Shown here: in pieces, positions 43,217 to 53,297 of the stretch
Layout: every line of letters starts with the position of its first letter
Numbering within the stretch: the stretch's first letter is position 1
NCBI RefSeq assembly: GCF_025398315.1
Contig: NZ_JAODOQ010000001.1
Span: 2,976,001-3,040,000 of the forward strand
DNA: 64,000 nt
Source: Shewanella phaeophyticola
Lineage (GTDB): Bacteria > Pseudomonadota > Gammaproteobacteria > Enterobacterales > Shewanellaceae
Direction of reading: 5' to 3'
Translations under genes and position numbers: made by a program
The notes under the pieces: generated by a model
The model's input: only the letters and a program-made list of their open reading frames with translations
The model's database searches: none
What the model was told of the DNA's origin: nothing

Positions 43217-44152
43217 ATGAAAATCTCACTCGCCCCCATCAGCTATTGCTGGTCTAAAGCTGATGTTGAACAATTTTACCAACAAGTGGCCAACAGTAAT
43301 ATCGACACAGTTTACCTTGGAGAAACCGTGTGTGGCCGTCGCCGAGAGCTTAAGTTTAGTGACTATTTAGACCTCGCCAATATGTTAAAGGCTCACGGTA
43401 AGCACGTTGTTTTATCGACAATGGCGTTGATTGAAGCACAATCGGAGCTTAATGAATTAAAACGCGCGATTGATAACGGCGACTTTAGCATTGAAGCTAA
43501 CGATATGGCGGCGGTGTTTTACGCTCATCAAGCCAAAATGCCTTTTGTTTGTGGGCCCACCATCAATAATTACAACCGAGCCAGTTTAGAATTATTACAT
43601 CAAAAAGGTATGTACCGCTTTGTAATGCCTTGCGAACTATCAAAAGATTGGCTACAAGCAGTCATCGATACCGATAAAAAACCGTCATTCGAAATTGAAG
43701 TGTTGAGCCACGGGTATATGCCATTAGCGCATTCAGCTCGTTGCTTTACCGCAAAACACTACCAACTCCCCAAAGATAAGTGTCAAACAATTTGCCAGCG
43801 TCACAGTAAAGGTTTACTGGCCCAAACCCAGGAATCACAACCGTTATTGAGATTAAATGGCATTCAAACCCAATCCGCGGCACAAGTTAATTTAATTGAC
43901 CAAATCCCTGAGATGATCACTATGGGCGTGGATTATTGGCGAATTTCACCCAGCAAACTTGCTGATGTGAATTTAGGCCATGAGCTTGCTGTACTATTAG
44001 CAAATTTCACCGCAAGTGATGTTAACCCAGTGAGCGAATTGCCGACGAAACTTCAACCGTATACACCTGCCAGTGATCAGCATCATTGTAATGGGTATTG
44101 GTTAGGACAACCCGGCATGCAGTACACTGACTCAGCGCAATTAACACCTTGA
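43217..44152 (+). CDS. ubiV: Ubiquinone biosynthesis protein UbiV (U32 peptidase family)
   Basis: About 311 residues; partner of UbiU in oxygen-independent ring hydroxylation. The start at ATG 43217 (MKISLAPISYCW) is preferred over 43199 because AAGGG lies seven bases upstream and it matches the E. coli start. The cluster cysteines match UbiV: YLGETVCGRRRE (about 36) and SARCFTAKHYQLPKDKCQTICQRH (about 175-193). IEVLSHGYMPLAHSARC and the C-terminal NGYWLGQPG are family features. Confidence 0.95.
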   Translation: MKISLAPISYCWSKADVEQFYQQVANSNIDTVYLGETVCGRRRELKFSDYLDLANMLKAHGKHVVLSTMALIEAQSELNELKRAIDNGDFSIEANDMAAVFYAHQAKMPFVCGPTINNYNRASLELLHQKGMYRFVMPCELSKDWLQAVIDTDKKPSFEIEVLSHGYMPLAHSARCFTAKHYQLPKDKCQTICQRHSKGLLAQTQESQPLLRLNGIQTQSAAQVNLIDQIPEMITMGVDYWRISPSKLADVNLGHELAVLLANFTASDVNPVSELPTKLQPYTPASDQHHCNGYWLGQPGMQYTDSAQLTP

Positions 44153-44207
44153 TGGTGCAATAACCCTAAATTAAATCACTATGGATTAACAACAATCCAA
44201 TAGCCCG

Positions 44208-44233
44208 TCGCGCGACAACGTTGTTATCGCGCG
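44208..44233. terminator. GC-rich hairpin downstream of ubiV
   Basis: CGCGCGACAACG faces CGTTGTTATCGCGCG, an imperfect stem with a small bulge. There is no good T-tract, so it may be a terminator or just a structured 3' end. Confidence 0.4.
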
Positions 44234-44444
44234 TAAATAGTTGTATTACTCTAGCTTCAACGTCACTCCTGCCCGTCTCAAACACACACTAAAAAAACAA
44301 ATGCGAAACAATTAATTAACAACATGATTGTGTTATGTTTTATATGATCTAAGACACAAAAATACACCACGTATAACTACCCACATTTATCTAATAACTA
44401 TTCGTCACAGTTATCATTTTACATACGGCAGATAAGGGGGTAAC

Positions 44445-44521
44445 CTTGCCTTCCAAAAATATACAACTGAATGGACATTCACTATGATGTCCATGTTCGG
44501 TGGTTGGCAAGTGCGACTTGC
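44445..44521 (+). promoter_or_regulatory. Structured leader of yjiH with mutually exclusive stems (possible riboswitch or attenuator)
   Basis: CTTGCC (44445-44450) can pair with GGCAAG (44506-44511), extended by CCA/TGG inside, enclosing a perfect 8-bp hairpin ATGGACAT / ATGTCCAT (44471-44494). The same GCAAGT (44507-44512) can instead pair with ACTTGC (44516-44521) over a three-base loop. The two folds exclude each other. The yjiH ribosome site AAAGGTG begins about 20 bases downstream. A 26-codon frame (44471-44551) also runs through the region and ends just before the yjiH start, so control through a leader peptide is possible. No known riboswitch class recognised. Confidence 0.45.
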
Positions 44522-44556
44522 TCACTCAAAAGCACATACGTAAAGGTGTAGTTAAC

Positions 44557-45909
44557 GTGACACAAAAAAAACATAGTCTTAAAACAATACTGACTTTTAT
44601 TATTCCGTCTCTGATTGGTCTACTGCTATTTATGACCCCTATCAGCATTGACGGTGCTATTACCATTCCGATCGCTATCGTTTCAAAAGCATTGCAAGCT
44701 GAAATGGGCAGTACGATTCAGTTAATCGTAACAGCCATCGTTGTGTTAATGGCCTTCGCTTCTGTACTAACTAAACTGCTCAACCCGCAATTTATTCGCA
44801 AAAATCATTTCTTGCGTACCCTATTAAAAGTCAACCTGTTTTGGCTAACCACACGGGTGCTTGGGGCAATATTTATCGTCATGGTTTATTTGCAAATAGA
44901 GGCCAGAGGCGATCACTTCTTCGGCTACGGGCGGCTTAGTATTAAATGACTTAGTGCCGGTATTATTTTCAGTGTTTATTTTTGCTGGAATGCTTTTACC
45001 ATTATTACTTAACTTTGGTTTGCTGGAGTTTTTTGGCACCTTATTAACCAAAATTATGCGACCCATTTTTAACTTACCAGGTCGCAGTGCCATTGACTGT
45101 ATGGCCTCATGGCTAGGTGATGGTAGTGTTGGTATCTTAATGACCAACAAGCAATATGAAACCCGCTTTTATACTGAAAGAGAAGCGGCGGTTATTGGTA
45201 CCACATTCTCAGCGGTATCGATTACATTTAGTTTAGTGGTCATTTCGCAAGTCAAACTTGAACACTTATTTGTGCCGTTTTACTTAACCGTTTGTTTAGC
45301 TGGTATTGTGGCAGCGATCATTGTGCCGAAATTACCGCCGCTATCATGGAAAAAGACACCTACATCGACAACACTCCACGTCATGAAGATGACGAAAGCG
45401 TACCAGTGAGTCACGGTGTTATGTCATGGGGGTTTGAACAAGCAATGCAACGTGCATCAAGCGCTGGTGGCGTTAAGCAGGTATTAGTTGAAGGTGTTAA
45501 AAACGTTGTAGACATGATATTCGGGGTTATCCCGGTTGTAATGGCTATTGGTACCGTGGCATTAGTATTGGCAGAGCACACACCATTGTTTAACTACCTT
45601 GGTATGCCATTTATTCCATTACTAGAACTACTGCAAATTCCTGAAGCGACCGAAGCGTCCAAAACCATTGTGGTTGGTTTTGCGGATATGTTTATCCCTT
45701 CTATTTTAGCCAGCTCAATTGAGTCAGACTTAACCCGTTTTGTGATTGCTGCGTTATCTGTAACGCAATTAATTTACATGAGTGAAGTGGGTGCTTTATT
45801 GATTGGCAGTAAAATTCCAGTTAATTTTTTTGAACTGTTTGTCATCTTTATCTTGCGTACATTGGTCACGCTACCTGTTATTGCACTCATAGGCCATTTG
45901 CTCGTATAA
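44557..45909 (+). CDS. YjiH family membrane protein with nucleoside-recognition (Gate) domains (two frameshifts)
   Basis: About 450-residue inner-membrane protein. Start GTG 44557 has AAAGGTG upstream. Many TM helices: LTFIIPSLIGLLLFMTP, IQLIVTAIVVLMAFAS, VNLFWLTTRVLGAIFIV, LVPVLFSVFIFAGMLLPLLL and others. The Gate-domain motif MASWLGDGSVGILMTNKQYE..REAAVIGTTFSAVSI is followed by the second GFADMFIPSILAS..TRFVIAALSVTQLIYMSEVG. Break 1 (44899-44904): expected ATAGGACCAGAGGCG reads ATAGAGGCCAGAGGCG (+1). Break 2: one A too few in the run 45350-45354 (PPLSWKKDTYID). Related proteins are thought to move nucleosides or similar metabolites, but the substrate is unknown. Confidence 0.88.
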
Positions 45910-45940
45910 ATCAATACTGGCTATATTTGTGACTTACCCC

Positions 45941-45967
45941 AAAAGGAGCGCAATGCGCTCCTTTTTT
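45941..45967 (+). terminator. Terminator of yjiH
   Basis: AAAAGGAGCGC and GCGCTCCTTTT pair around AAT, ending in TTTTTT. Confidence 0.95.
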
Positions 45968-46078
45968 AGCTTAAAAACTCAGCGAAAAAAATAAAATTCG
46001 AGTATGCTTAAGCAATAACAACATACTCAATGGTTGCGAGCGATAACTCGTTATCATTAAACGCATTAAGGGTACCCA

Positions 46079-46444
46079 ATGGATGACAGACGCAAATTTT
46101 CTCGTATCTTTTTTGCTGCCAGCGCTCATTTAGCGCAAACGGAGCAAACTTGGCGTACCAAGATTTTAGATTTAAGCCTTAATGGGGCACTCGTTGAGTT
46201 ACCAGAGGGTTATACAGGGCAACTCAATACTATTCTAACGCTGGCATTTGTACTGCCAGAGTCAGACATTGAGCTGCAAATGGAAGCCGCTATCGTGCAC
46301 AAAACCCACGAACACCTTGGATTAAAGTGTACCCATATCGATGTTGATAGCATTACCCATTTACGCCGAATTATCGAATTGAACATGGGCGATGCTGAAT
46401 TACTTGACCGTGAGCTATCCTCACTAATGACACCTGCACCATAA
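46079..46444 (+). CDS. Single-domain PilZ protein
   Basis: 121-residue cytosolic cyclic-di-GMP receptor candidate. The first arginine motif is DDRRKFSRIFF (RxxxR, residues 3-8) and the second is DLSLNGALVEL (D/NxSxxG, about 31-38); both binding motifs are intact. The beta barrel continues with TILTLAFVLPESDIELQMEAAIVHKTHEHLGLKC, and the C-terminal helix is THLRRIIELNMGD. With no partner domain it would act by binding other proteins. It is monocistronic, near the large PilZ gene at 48.4 kb. Confidence 0.92.
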   Translation: MDDRRKFSRIFFAASAHLAQTEQTWRTKILDLSLNGALVELPEGYTGQLNTILTLAFVLPESDIELQMEAAIVHKTHEHLGLKCTHIDVDSITHLRRIIELNMGDAELLDRELSSLMTPAP

Positions 46445-46500
46445 GAATAGTGGGGTATGCAGAGGCGTTATCGTTAATTATTTTTGTTGCGCATAAAACG

Positions 46501-46529
46501 AAAAAGGCAAGCCTAATGGTTTGCCTTTT
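46501..46529. terminator. Bidirectional terminator between the PilZ gene and radA
   Basis: AAAAGGCAAGCC and GGTTTGCCTTTT pair with one mismatch around TAAT, with A and T tracts at both ends. Convergent genes flank it. Confidence 0.85.
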
Positions 46530-46540
46530 CAGATCAGCGA

Positions 46541-47921
46541 CTAATTAATCAGCTCAAGTAACTCATGAATCGTTTTGACAGGGGTAATTTTAGCACCTAA
46601 GCCTTCCATTGATTTATGGTAATTACGAAACGGAATAAATATCTCAGTAAAACCATGTTGCGCCGCCTCTTTCACTCTCGGCACGCCACTGTCGATAGGC
46701 CTTACATCACCATTTAAGCTCAGTTCTCCCATAATACAGGTTGTTCTTGGCACCACAAAATCATTTAAACTGCTCAATAATGCCGTCACCAATGCTAAAT
46801 CGATACAGGTTTCAGACTCATCAATTTTTAAACCACCGACAATATTAAAAAACGTATCATGGAAAATCTTCGTTTTAGTATGTTTACGTAAAATGCCCGT
46901 CAACATTTTAATCCGGTTCATGTTGAGCCCCACGCACACTCGCTGTGGAAACTCTGACTCAGTTTCAGTGGTTAAACATTGGATCTCTAATAATAAGTTA
47001 CGGTTACCTTTACGGATACAGGTAATGGTAGAACCAGGAGAGTCAGTTGTAGAGCCAGATAAAAATATCTCACTGGGGTTATCAACGCTCACCATACCGC
47101 GTTCGCTCATGCGGAAAATACCCACGGTATCAACATCACCAAAACGGTTTTTATTGTACCTTAAGGTACGGATTTGGCCGTCATTGGTATCAATATGCAA
47201 TAACGAATCGACAATGTGCACCAAGGTTTGCGTATACCTGCGATTTCATTATTTTTATTCACGTGGGCGATAATAAACATAGTGACGTTGTTTTTTTTAC
47301 AATATTGGGTAAAGGCTTGCGCCGCTGTTTTAACTTGCGAAGGTGAACCTGGGCTACCATTGGCATTTTCGGTTACCACCGCTTGAATTGAGTCAATCAC
47401 CGCAAATTTAATTTGTTTTGCTTCTAACTCTTCGATAATGGATTCAACACTGGTTTCCGACAACAGGTATAAATTGTCTTCGTTATAATTCAGTTTTAAG
47501 CGATTTACCCGGTTTTTAAACTGAGATAAAGACTCTTCAGCAGTACAGTATAACGATGCTGTCGACTGCGACATGCGCGCAACAAGATCCGACAGTAAAG
47601 TGGTTTTACCCGCACCAGGATCGCCAGAAATAATATTCACCGAACCTGTCGTCAAACCGCCACTGAGAACCCGGTCTAACTCGCCTATACCCGTAAGCCT
47701 TTTTCAGCTTCAACGGACTCAACTTCATTGAGCTTTTTGGCCCCACCACCCGCAGCACCGGCATAACCTAATACCGCTGGACGAGATGCTGACGTTTTAG
47801 CGGCAGATAGGCGCACCTCAACTAACGAATTCCAGGCACCACAACGACACTGCCCCTGCCAACGTGGATAATCCATACCACAATCGTCACACACAAATGC
47901 CATTTTTGGAGCTTTAGCCAT
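46541..47921 (-). CDS. radA: DNA repair protein RadA (two frameshifts, 47693-47699 and 47232-47238)
   Basis: RecA-like helicase that drives branch migration in recombination. ATG 47921 (MAKAPKMAFVCDDCG) has AGGA upstream. Zinc finger is CDDC...CRC: the second pair is CxC, not the usual CxxC. RecA core: SGDPGAGKTTLL (Walker A), VIDSIQAVVTE, NKNRFG signature in YNKNRFGDVD, then the Lon-like domain (FFNIVGGLKIDESETCIDLA). Compared with E. coli RadA the core is rather divergent. Break 2 replaces GGTCCGCAAACC (AGPQTLVHIVD) by GGTATACGCAAACC (+2). Break 1, after AEKG, is -1 or +2; a +2 at GGTCC is possible. Two separate breaks point to sequence error, not decay. Confidence 0.88.
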
Positions 47922-48399
47922 GTTACTTCCTGTCATTTACTCTAATGTTTAGTATTTTAAAAATTTAACTTAAGGCTGATTTTTCGTCGCTATAAACCAC
48001 GGCACGATAAGCCAGTAATACAAGCCGGACTATTATCCTATAACTGCACTACTAAGACAAAAACTGAGATAATGTATATAAATAATCAATTAAATGAAGT
48101 TTATAGCGAAGATATATTGTTTGAACCTTGCCAAAAATAGCAATCTTGTTCACACTGAATACGCTCAAGCGATAAAAGCAAAAACAACCACTTATAATAA
48201 TGTGGTACAGCGTGATGAAATCTATATTAATTTCACACTCAGACTTGTTGATGACTTTTAATCATTTACTTTTGCATCATATTAGCTTACCAATTGTAGA
48301 TTGGTCATGCATAATAATGAAAAATATTATAAAGAACAGCATGTTCTTGCCGATAAATATTAGCCAGACTCACAACAAGCCAATAAAACGATAACATAA
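47922..48399. other. Intergenic region between radA and the large PilZ gene
   Basis: AT-rich divergent promoter region of about 480 bases. TATAAT at 48193-48198 is a good -10 candidate for the plus-strand gene. The open frame 48200-48394 has no ribosome site and an unconvincing composition. I see no repeat, RNA or second gene. Confidence 0.5.
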
Positions 48400-50793
48400 A
48401 TGAGTTTAGATAATCACAGTGCATTAATTGAACAACTCAAACCCTTGTTGATGGAACCTGATTTTCAGGACATCTTCGAGCAGTTGACTGTGGATGAATC
48501 AAACTCAACCCGGTTCCTATTAAAAATGGAATTAAACCGAATTTCATCGCAATGCACTCGTATTATTGATTTACGTGACAAAACTGAATTACCGTGTGAA
48601 GAAGTCGTTATTGCCAACCAAAGGCACTTTCTTGACGAACCAGCTAAAGAGTCGCTCATTAATGCCCTGCCTTTATACCGTAATAAATATACACTTGGCG
48701 TTTATGAACAGGTGGTTAAAGCACACAAGCTACGCCGTTTAAAGCTTCGCAATATTGAGCCTGAAGAGATTGTCTCAGAAGAAAACCCTTATTTAGTACC
48801 TGCTGTAGTGCTTGGCAGTTACTTTAACCGCTGTGAAGAGCGAATGAATTACAGCATTCGCATTGCGGTGACTCAGCCGGGAATACCAGAAGCTAATGGT
48901 GTTACCCTGGATCTTTCTGTTGGCGGTGCCCGGATAAAACTCCCCTTAAAACATCATTTAGATCAAGATAAGCCAATTAAGCTCAAATTACTCGAACTGA
49001 GTGAAGAGTTTTTTGTTGATGATCTTCAGCATGGCGTTGATTATCAAATTGTTGATATTCAAAACAAGGACGGCAACGCCATACTAAGACTTAAACGCCT
49101 TGGCGGTGGTGAGACGCTCGACAAAGTGATTAGCAAGGTCATTCGCAGCTTTAAATTTCGTTACAAAGTGGATGTTAATGATGTCATTGTTACTGCCACT
49201 GGTCTTGGTTATGAGCGGCAATACTTACCTCTATTAACCCATCTCCCTTTGTATATTAGCGTTAAAGATGACATACCACATATTGCTTATGAGCTATTAG
49301 GGCGCGGTAATCAACCGATACAACACTATTTTCAAGATGAAAATGAAATCAGTCAGTTACCTAACTTTTTAAATAACCGGCGATTAACTCAAATCTTAAA
49401 AAGCGATAATGACATTGACCACTGTTTGCTGTTTTCATTTACTCACCACGCACAAGGGAAATTGCATTTTTATTCGGCGTCATTGGCGGAGTTAAAAGTC
49501 ACCAAAAATTTACATTTATTTTTAGGTTTTGCTTCAACCAAAGCCAGTTGGCGGGTATTTAAAATTGTGGCGCAAACCATTGATCACAGTAAAAACTACA
49601 AAACATCAACACTACCTGGTGATGATGCCCGTTACAGTGCCCTAACAGAACAACAATTAGCACAATTTAGCCACACGCTGCAATTGATCGACCTGACCAA
49701 TGAAAATGCACGTAAAGACTACCAAGGCTGGTTTAATAAAGCCGACGTGAATGGGCTAAAGATTTTTGCACAAGCCAAGGTCAAGAAACACAGCATAAAA
49801 AAAGTATCGATGCCATTCAGTGAGCGCCGCAACGAGGCACGCTTTGCGTTTAAAACCCTTGTAACAATTCAACAAGGCGACAAGAAAGCCACTGGCGTCA
49901 CTCATGATATTTCAAGTCGTGGCTTACAGCTTATTTTAGAAGAAAGCGTCGAATTTACCGAACCCGCTCAAGTTATGTTGTCTTTCCCTCGCCTGCAAGC
50001 CGCCTCAGGCAAAGCCAATTTAACCCATTTACCTTATCAACTTATTCGGAGCCGCATGAACGGCCAAACATTGCATTTAAGTGCACTGATAGGGCACACA
50101 CCACATGACGGGGTTGAATTTTTAAATAAACTGATTGCACATAATAAGCAAAAACTAGAGCAATTATCTGATAATGAAGGCCAACTTAAAGAGCTAGCCG
50201 ACGGACTTAAAAACTTGTTTATGCGTCAGCTGCCTGGAGTACCTTATTTTATTGAAAAAACAGTTAAGTCAGCACAGATGGCCTACATTGGTATTGGCAC
50301 AACCACTGATGAAATAAGCCATTTGTTTGCCCAAGACTCAGACCAAGTACTGCAATATAATTTACGACCGTTACTGGATAACAACGTATTAAAACAACAA
50401 ATCATTGATCCTATCAAATCCATGAAACCTAGCCACGACATGGACTTTTTTGAGGTATTTATTCAGCTCACCCGCCAAGCAAGGGGGTCTGTACAAATTA
50501 AGTGTGTGCTTAAATCGGAATTAGGTGGCAAAGACAATCAAATACAATTTATTCAGCAAAGTAAAAAAGTGGGTCGTTTTATGGCACTGCGAGTCTATCG
50601 CGGAGCCACAGACAAACCCGACATGAGTTATATCCGCCGCGAATTAGAATATATCCATATTCATGCCAATCACCGCGCAAAACAACTTGAAGAACAACTC
50701 TGGAAAGTCATCGGTTCTGGTGAATTACTCGATATTACCGCCGAAGTAGAAATGCGTTATCCCAGCCTTCTCACGGTCGACAATCCTAAGTAA
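48400..50793 (+). CDS. Large protein with two PilZ domains (PlzC-like)
   Basis: 797 residues, soluble. The N-terminal 140 residues are helical and unassigned. PilZ 1 (about 146-235) has RCEERMNYSIRIAV and LDLSVGGARIKL. The middle (about 240-460) is unassigned alpha/beta. PilZ 2 (about 473-580) has the stronger motif set ERRNEARFAFKT and HDISSRGLQLIL, fit for cyclic-di-GMP. A C-terminal helical region of about 200 residues follows. The arrangement radA / PilZ gene / serB recalls Vibrio, where the PilZ protein here is PlzC; I recall that from the literature and it is not proven by sequence. It is convergent with the hydrolase gene. Confidence 0.88.
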   Translation: MSLDNHSALIEQLKPLLMEPDFQDIFEQLTVDESNSTRFLLKMELNRISSQCTRIIDLRDKTELPCEEVVIANQRHFLDEPAKESLINALPLYRNKYTLGVYEQVVKAHKLRRLKLRNIEPEEIVSEENPYLVPAVVLGSYFNRCEERMNYSIRIAVTQPGIPEANGVTLDLSVGGARIKLPLKHHLDQDKPIKLKLLELSEEFFVDDLQHGVDYQIVDIQNKDGNAILRLKRLGGGETLDKVISKVIRSFKFRYKVDVNDVIVTATGLGYERQYLPLLTHLPLYISVKDDIPHIAYELLGRGNQPIQHYFQDENEISQLPNFLNNRRLTQILKSDNDIDHCLLFSFTHHAQGKLHFYSASLAELKVTKNLHLFLGFASTKASWRVFKIVAQTIDHSKNYKTSTLPGDDARYSALTEQQLAQFSHTLQLIDLTNENARKDYQGWFNKADVNGLKIFAQAKVKKHSIKKVSMPFSERRNEARFAFKTLVTIQQGDKKATGVTHDISSRGLQLILEESVEFTEPAQVMLSFPRLQAASGKANLTHLPYQLIRSRMNGQTLHLSALIGHTPHDGVEFLNKLIAHNKQKLEQLSDNEGQLKELADGLKNLFMRQLPGVPYFIEKTVKSAQMAYIGIGTTTDEISHLFAQDSDQVLQYNLRPLLDNNVLKQQIIDPIKSMKPSHDMDFFEVFIQLTRQARGSVQIKCVLKSELGGKDNQIQFIQQSKKVGRFMALRVYRGATDKPDMSYIRRELEYIHIHANHRAKQLEEQLWKVIGSGELLDITAEVEMRYPSLLTVDNPK

Positions 50794-50818
50794 ACTGAAC
50801 GCTGGATAACAACTTAGC

Positions 50819-51782
50819 TTATAAGGCTAAATACCACTGCTTAATCGCGACAAAATGATCTTGTTCAGCTTGTTTATTGGTTAACATTCCTGCGTGGTCA
50901 TAATCAAATAAGTTTCCCTGCGCTTTAGACAGTAAAGTGTATTTCACTTGCTTAAAACCACATTCGGCAATCATATCGCGTACATCAGATGGATGACCTA
51001 ATACTCGATCGTTTTTGCCGGCAATAAACCAGCTTGTAGGCCATTGGGTTTGCCTTGCTGCGCTCGCATAATCAAAGTCATCATCGTGATCGACCCACTC
51101 GCCTTTTACCCAGTCAATCGTTTGCAATAACGAGGCGCGACTTTCGTTGTCCATGCCTACACGTAAACGGTTGGCATCTAGATAACCTTGCCTTTGCACA
51201 AGATAAGGCGCCAAGCGATTCCAAAAAATCGACCATTAACCACTTCTTAAGCGATCTGACTTTGATGGTACGTTTAGAACCAAATGTCAGCAAAGATGCA
51301 ACACTGGTTTGTAACTCAGCAAAACGCGCCAAACTACTGGCCATTAATACTCCGCCCCAGGAATGAGCACACCAATGCACTTGAGACACTAAAGGGTGAC
51401 GTTGCAATATGAATTGATGCACTAGCGGAAGCTGTTCTCGAATAACCTCACCTTGGCCTAATGCAAAATCGCGCTGAATTTTGGGTTCGCTTAAGCCTCG
51501 CCCAGCCGTATCCATGACATAAACGTCAAAACCTGCATTAGCTAAAAAACACGCTAACCCACGCCCAGACTCACTGTAGAACACCCGACCATTAGACATA
51601 GCTCCATGCAACATTAAAATAGGGATTGTAGCCCCATGAGGCGTTAGCGGTCGTATATGCCTTACGTGAAGATGACCTTCACGATAAGGGATAAAAAGAG
51701 ACTGTTGTTGAATATCAGTGTTCACAATTGACAATATTAAAAGTAACCATAAGGTTAAGCTATCATTATTGCCATCAAACAC
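50819..51782 (-). CDS. Alpha/beta hydrolase family protein (frameshifted at about 51223-51228)
   Basis: About 320 residues over two frames. Fold landmarks: HGATIPILMLHGAMSNGRVFY (oxyanion HG), DVYVMDTAGRGLSEP, the nucleophile elbow VHWCAHSWGGVLMAS (Ser in HSWGG), then in the second frame SWFIAGKNDRVLGHPSDVRD (acid) and LFDYDHAGMLTNKQA (catalytic His). It is probably an esterase or lipase; substrate unknown. One T too many in a run of six (VDFWNRLAPYL when corrected) splits it. The start is unsure: GTG 51782 lacks a good ribosome site, and the first 20 residues look like a weak signal or membrane segment. It lies between the large PilZ gene and the second MITE copy. Confidence 0.82.
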
Positions 51783-51792
51783 AAATAAACTA

Positions 51793-51824
51793 GAGTAAAA
51801 ACGTTATATTAAATGTTTTTACTC
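51793..51824. repeat. Perfect inverted repeat upstream of the hydrolase gene
   Basis: GAGTAAAAAC and GTTTTTACTC, 10-bp arms with a 12-base AT spacer, starting 11 bases before the hydrolase start codon. It could be an operator or an mRNA stem that limits translation of the hydrolase. Unassigned. Confidence 0.5.
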
Positions 51825-51872
51825 GCTATCGTTTACTGCGCTAATACAATGACATTATGCTTGGCAATTTGG

Positions 51873-52152
51873 CTAGGGTCGGTTGATCTTTCAAGGTTGT
51901 TTTTGCAGCGAATTGTTGGCCATTACTCATATACAAGTGCGCGGCAGAGACTTTGAAGTGTAGTTATTCTACATAAAAAGTCGATAACGCAATAAAAATG
52001 GCCAACAAACGCTGCCCAAAGGGTTCGGCTAAAAACGTTTTACTCTTTGTTAAATGGATTTTGCTTAGATTGCTAGGCATCAATCCATTCGCCTCGATTA
52101 AAACGTTTTTAACTCGAACAAAATTTGACCAGCAAAGTTCAACAGACCCTAG
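51873..52152 (+). mobile_element. MITE-like repeat element, copy 2
   Basis: A 280-bp copy of the element at 35467-35750, same orientation. The left end CTAGGGTCGGTTGATCTTT and right end (complement CTAGGGTCTGTTGAACTTT) differ at two positions, so this copy is slightly older or more worn. The right terminal CTAG coincides with the last codon of serB. It contains an open frame (51998-52198) beginning MANKRC that is closed by a stop in copy 1. No transposase is present. Confidence 0.85.
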
Positions 52153-53136
52153 GCTTGCAAGCAAAATACCAGGGCACGTAAATCGAGACGCCCAATAGCC
52201 GCATCAGCCGCCGCAACAAGTTTAGGTTTTGCATGAAATGCCAAACCAAGGTCGGCCGCTTGGATCATTGGAATGTCATTTGCACCATCACCAATGGCAA
52301 CACACTGCCCCGGCGCTATTGACCATTGCTTTGCACTTTTTGCAATCACATTAGCTTTATACTGTGCATCAACGACCTCGCCCGTGACTTCACCAATCAG
52401 CTTACCATCTTTAATCACTAACTCATTGGCATAGGCAGCATCTAAATCGAGCAACTGTTTTAAATGACCAACAAAAGGCGTAAAACCACCAGAGGCCACC
52501 ACCAATTTCCACTGATGGGATTTAAGCTCAGCAATCATAGACTCAATCCCTGGCATTAACGGTAAAGAGTCACATAGCGATTGGATGATACCGGCATCTG
52601 CGCCCGCTAATTTGGCAACACGTTCTCTAAGCGATGCTTCAAAATCTAGCTCGCCACGCATCGCTCGGGCAGTGACGGCTGCAACATCTTTACCAACGCC
52701 AGCCATGGCGGCCAATTCATCAATGCACTCAATTGTTATTGCTGTTGAGTCCATGTCCATCACTAATAACCCCGCCACATTAAGCTGCGCCAAAGGTTGT
52801 TGTACAAGCACGATTTCAGCGCTGACCTGTTGCGGAAATGACATAATCCATTCGTCACTCACACTTTGAGTGGCCACCTCAAACCCGCGTAAATCGTTTT
52901 GCCTCTTTAGTTCGGCAATATGGGCTCCCCGATGGTATCAACGCTAGCCAAGATTCAATTTCCGCAGTTGCTTCAATACTAAAAATAACCCGGCATCGGT
53001 AAGGCAAATGAGATTGCAATTCCAATACATATTCAGACTCTTCATAGCGGTATAAAATACGACCTTGATGTTGATAAGTCTCACAAGTCTCTGAAAATAA
53101 CCAATTAAGTAAAACATTATCACGCGTTTGTTGCAT
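52149..53136 (-). CDS. serB: Phosphoserine phosphatase SerB (frameshifted at about 52922-52930)
   Basis: Last step of serine synthesis. About 328 residues: an N-terminal ACT-like region (MQQTRDNVLLNWLFSET...), then the HAD domain with the nucleophile motif VMDMDSTAITIECIDELA, the cap, LVVASGGFTPFVGHLK, and the acidic metal site VAIGDGANDIPMIQAADLGLAF. ATG 53136 is used. The break after LIPSG needs one base removed to give (G/P)HIAELKRQNDLRGFEVATQSV. The observed run GGGGAGCCC could be a garbled GGGACCCC (GGWCC) or simply one extra G. The stop codon TAG lies in the end of MITE copy 2. It is divergent from ahpA, as in E. coli. Confidence 0.92.
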
Positions 53137-53297
53137 CAACCCGGCCTCTTGGTATGTTACGACTATCTACTGACAAAAATTTCGATTAGTATAGCTTTTT
53201 GATGATTTTCTATAATTGAATTATCGCTGTGCCTTATATACATCATTAGACAACCCAAACAGCCTTCAATTAAATAGAAAAAACACTGAGGATTAAA

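Noticed and set aside
48200..48394. 64-codon frame before the large PilZ gene
   Set aside because: No ribosome site, unusual composition, and it overlaps the likely promoter.
51998..52198. 66-codon open frame MANKRC... as a gene
   Set aside because: It lies inside the MITE copy, runs over its end into serB antisense, and is interrupted by a stop after 19 codons in copy 1.
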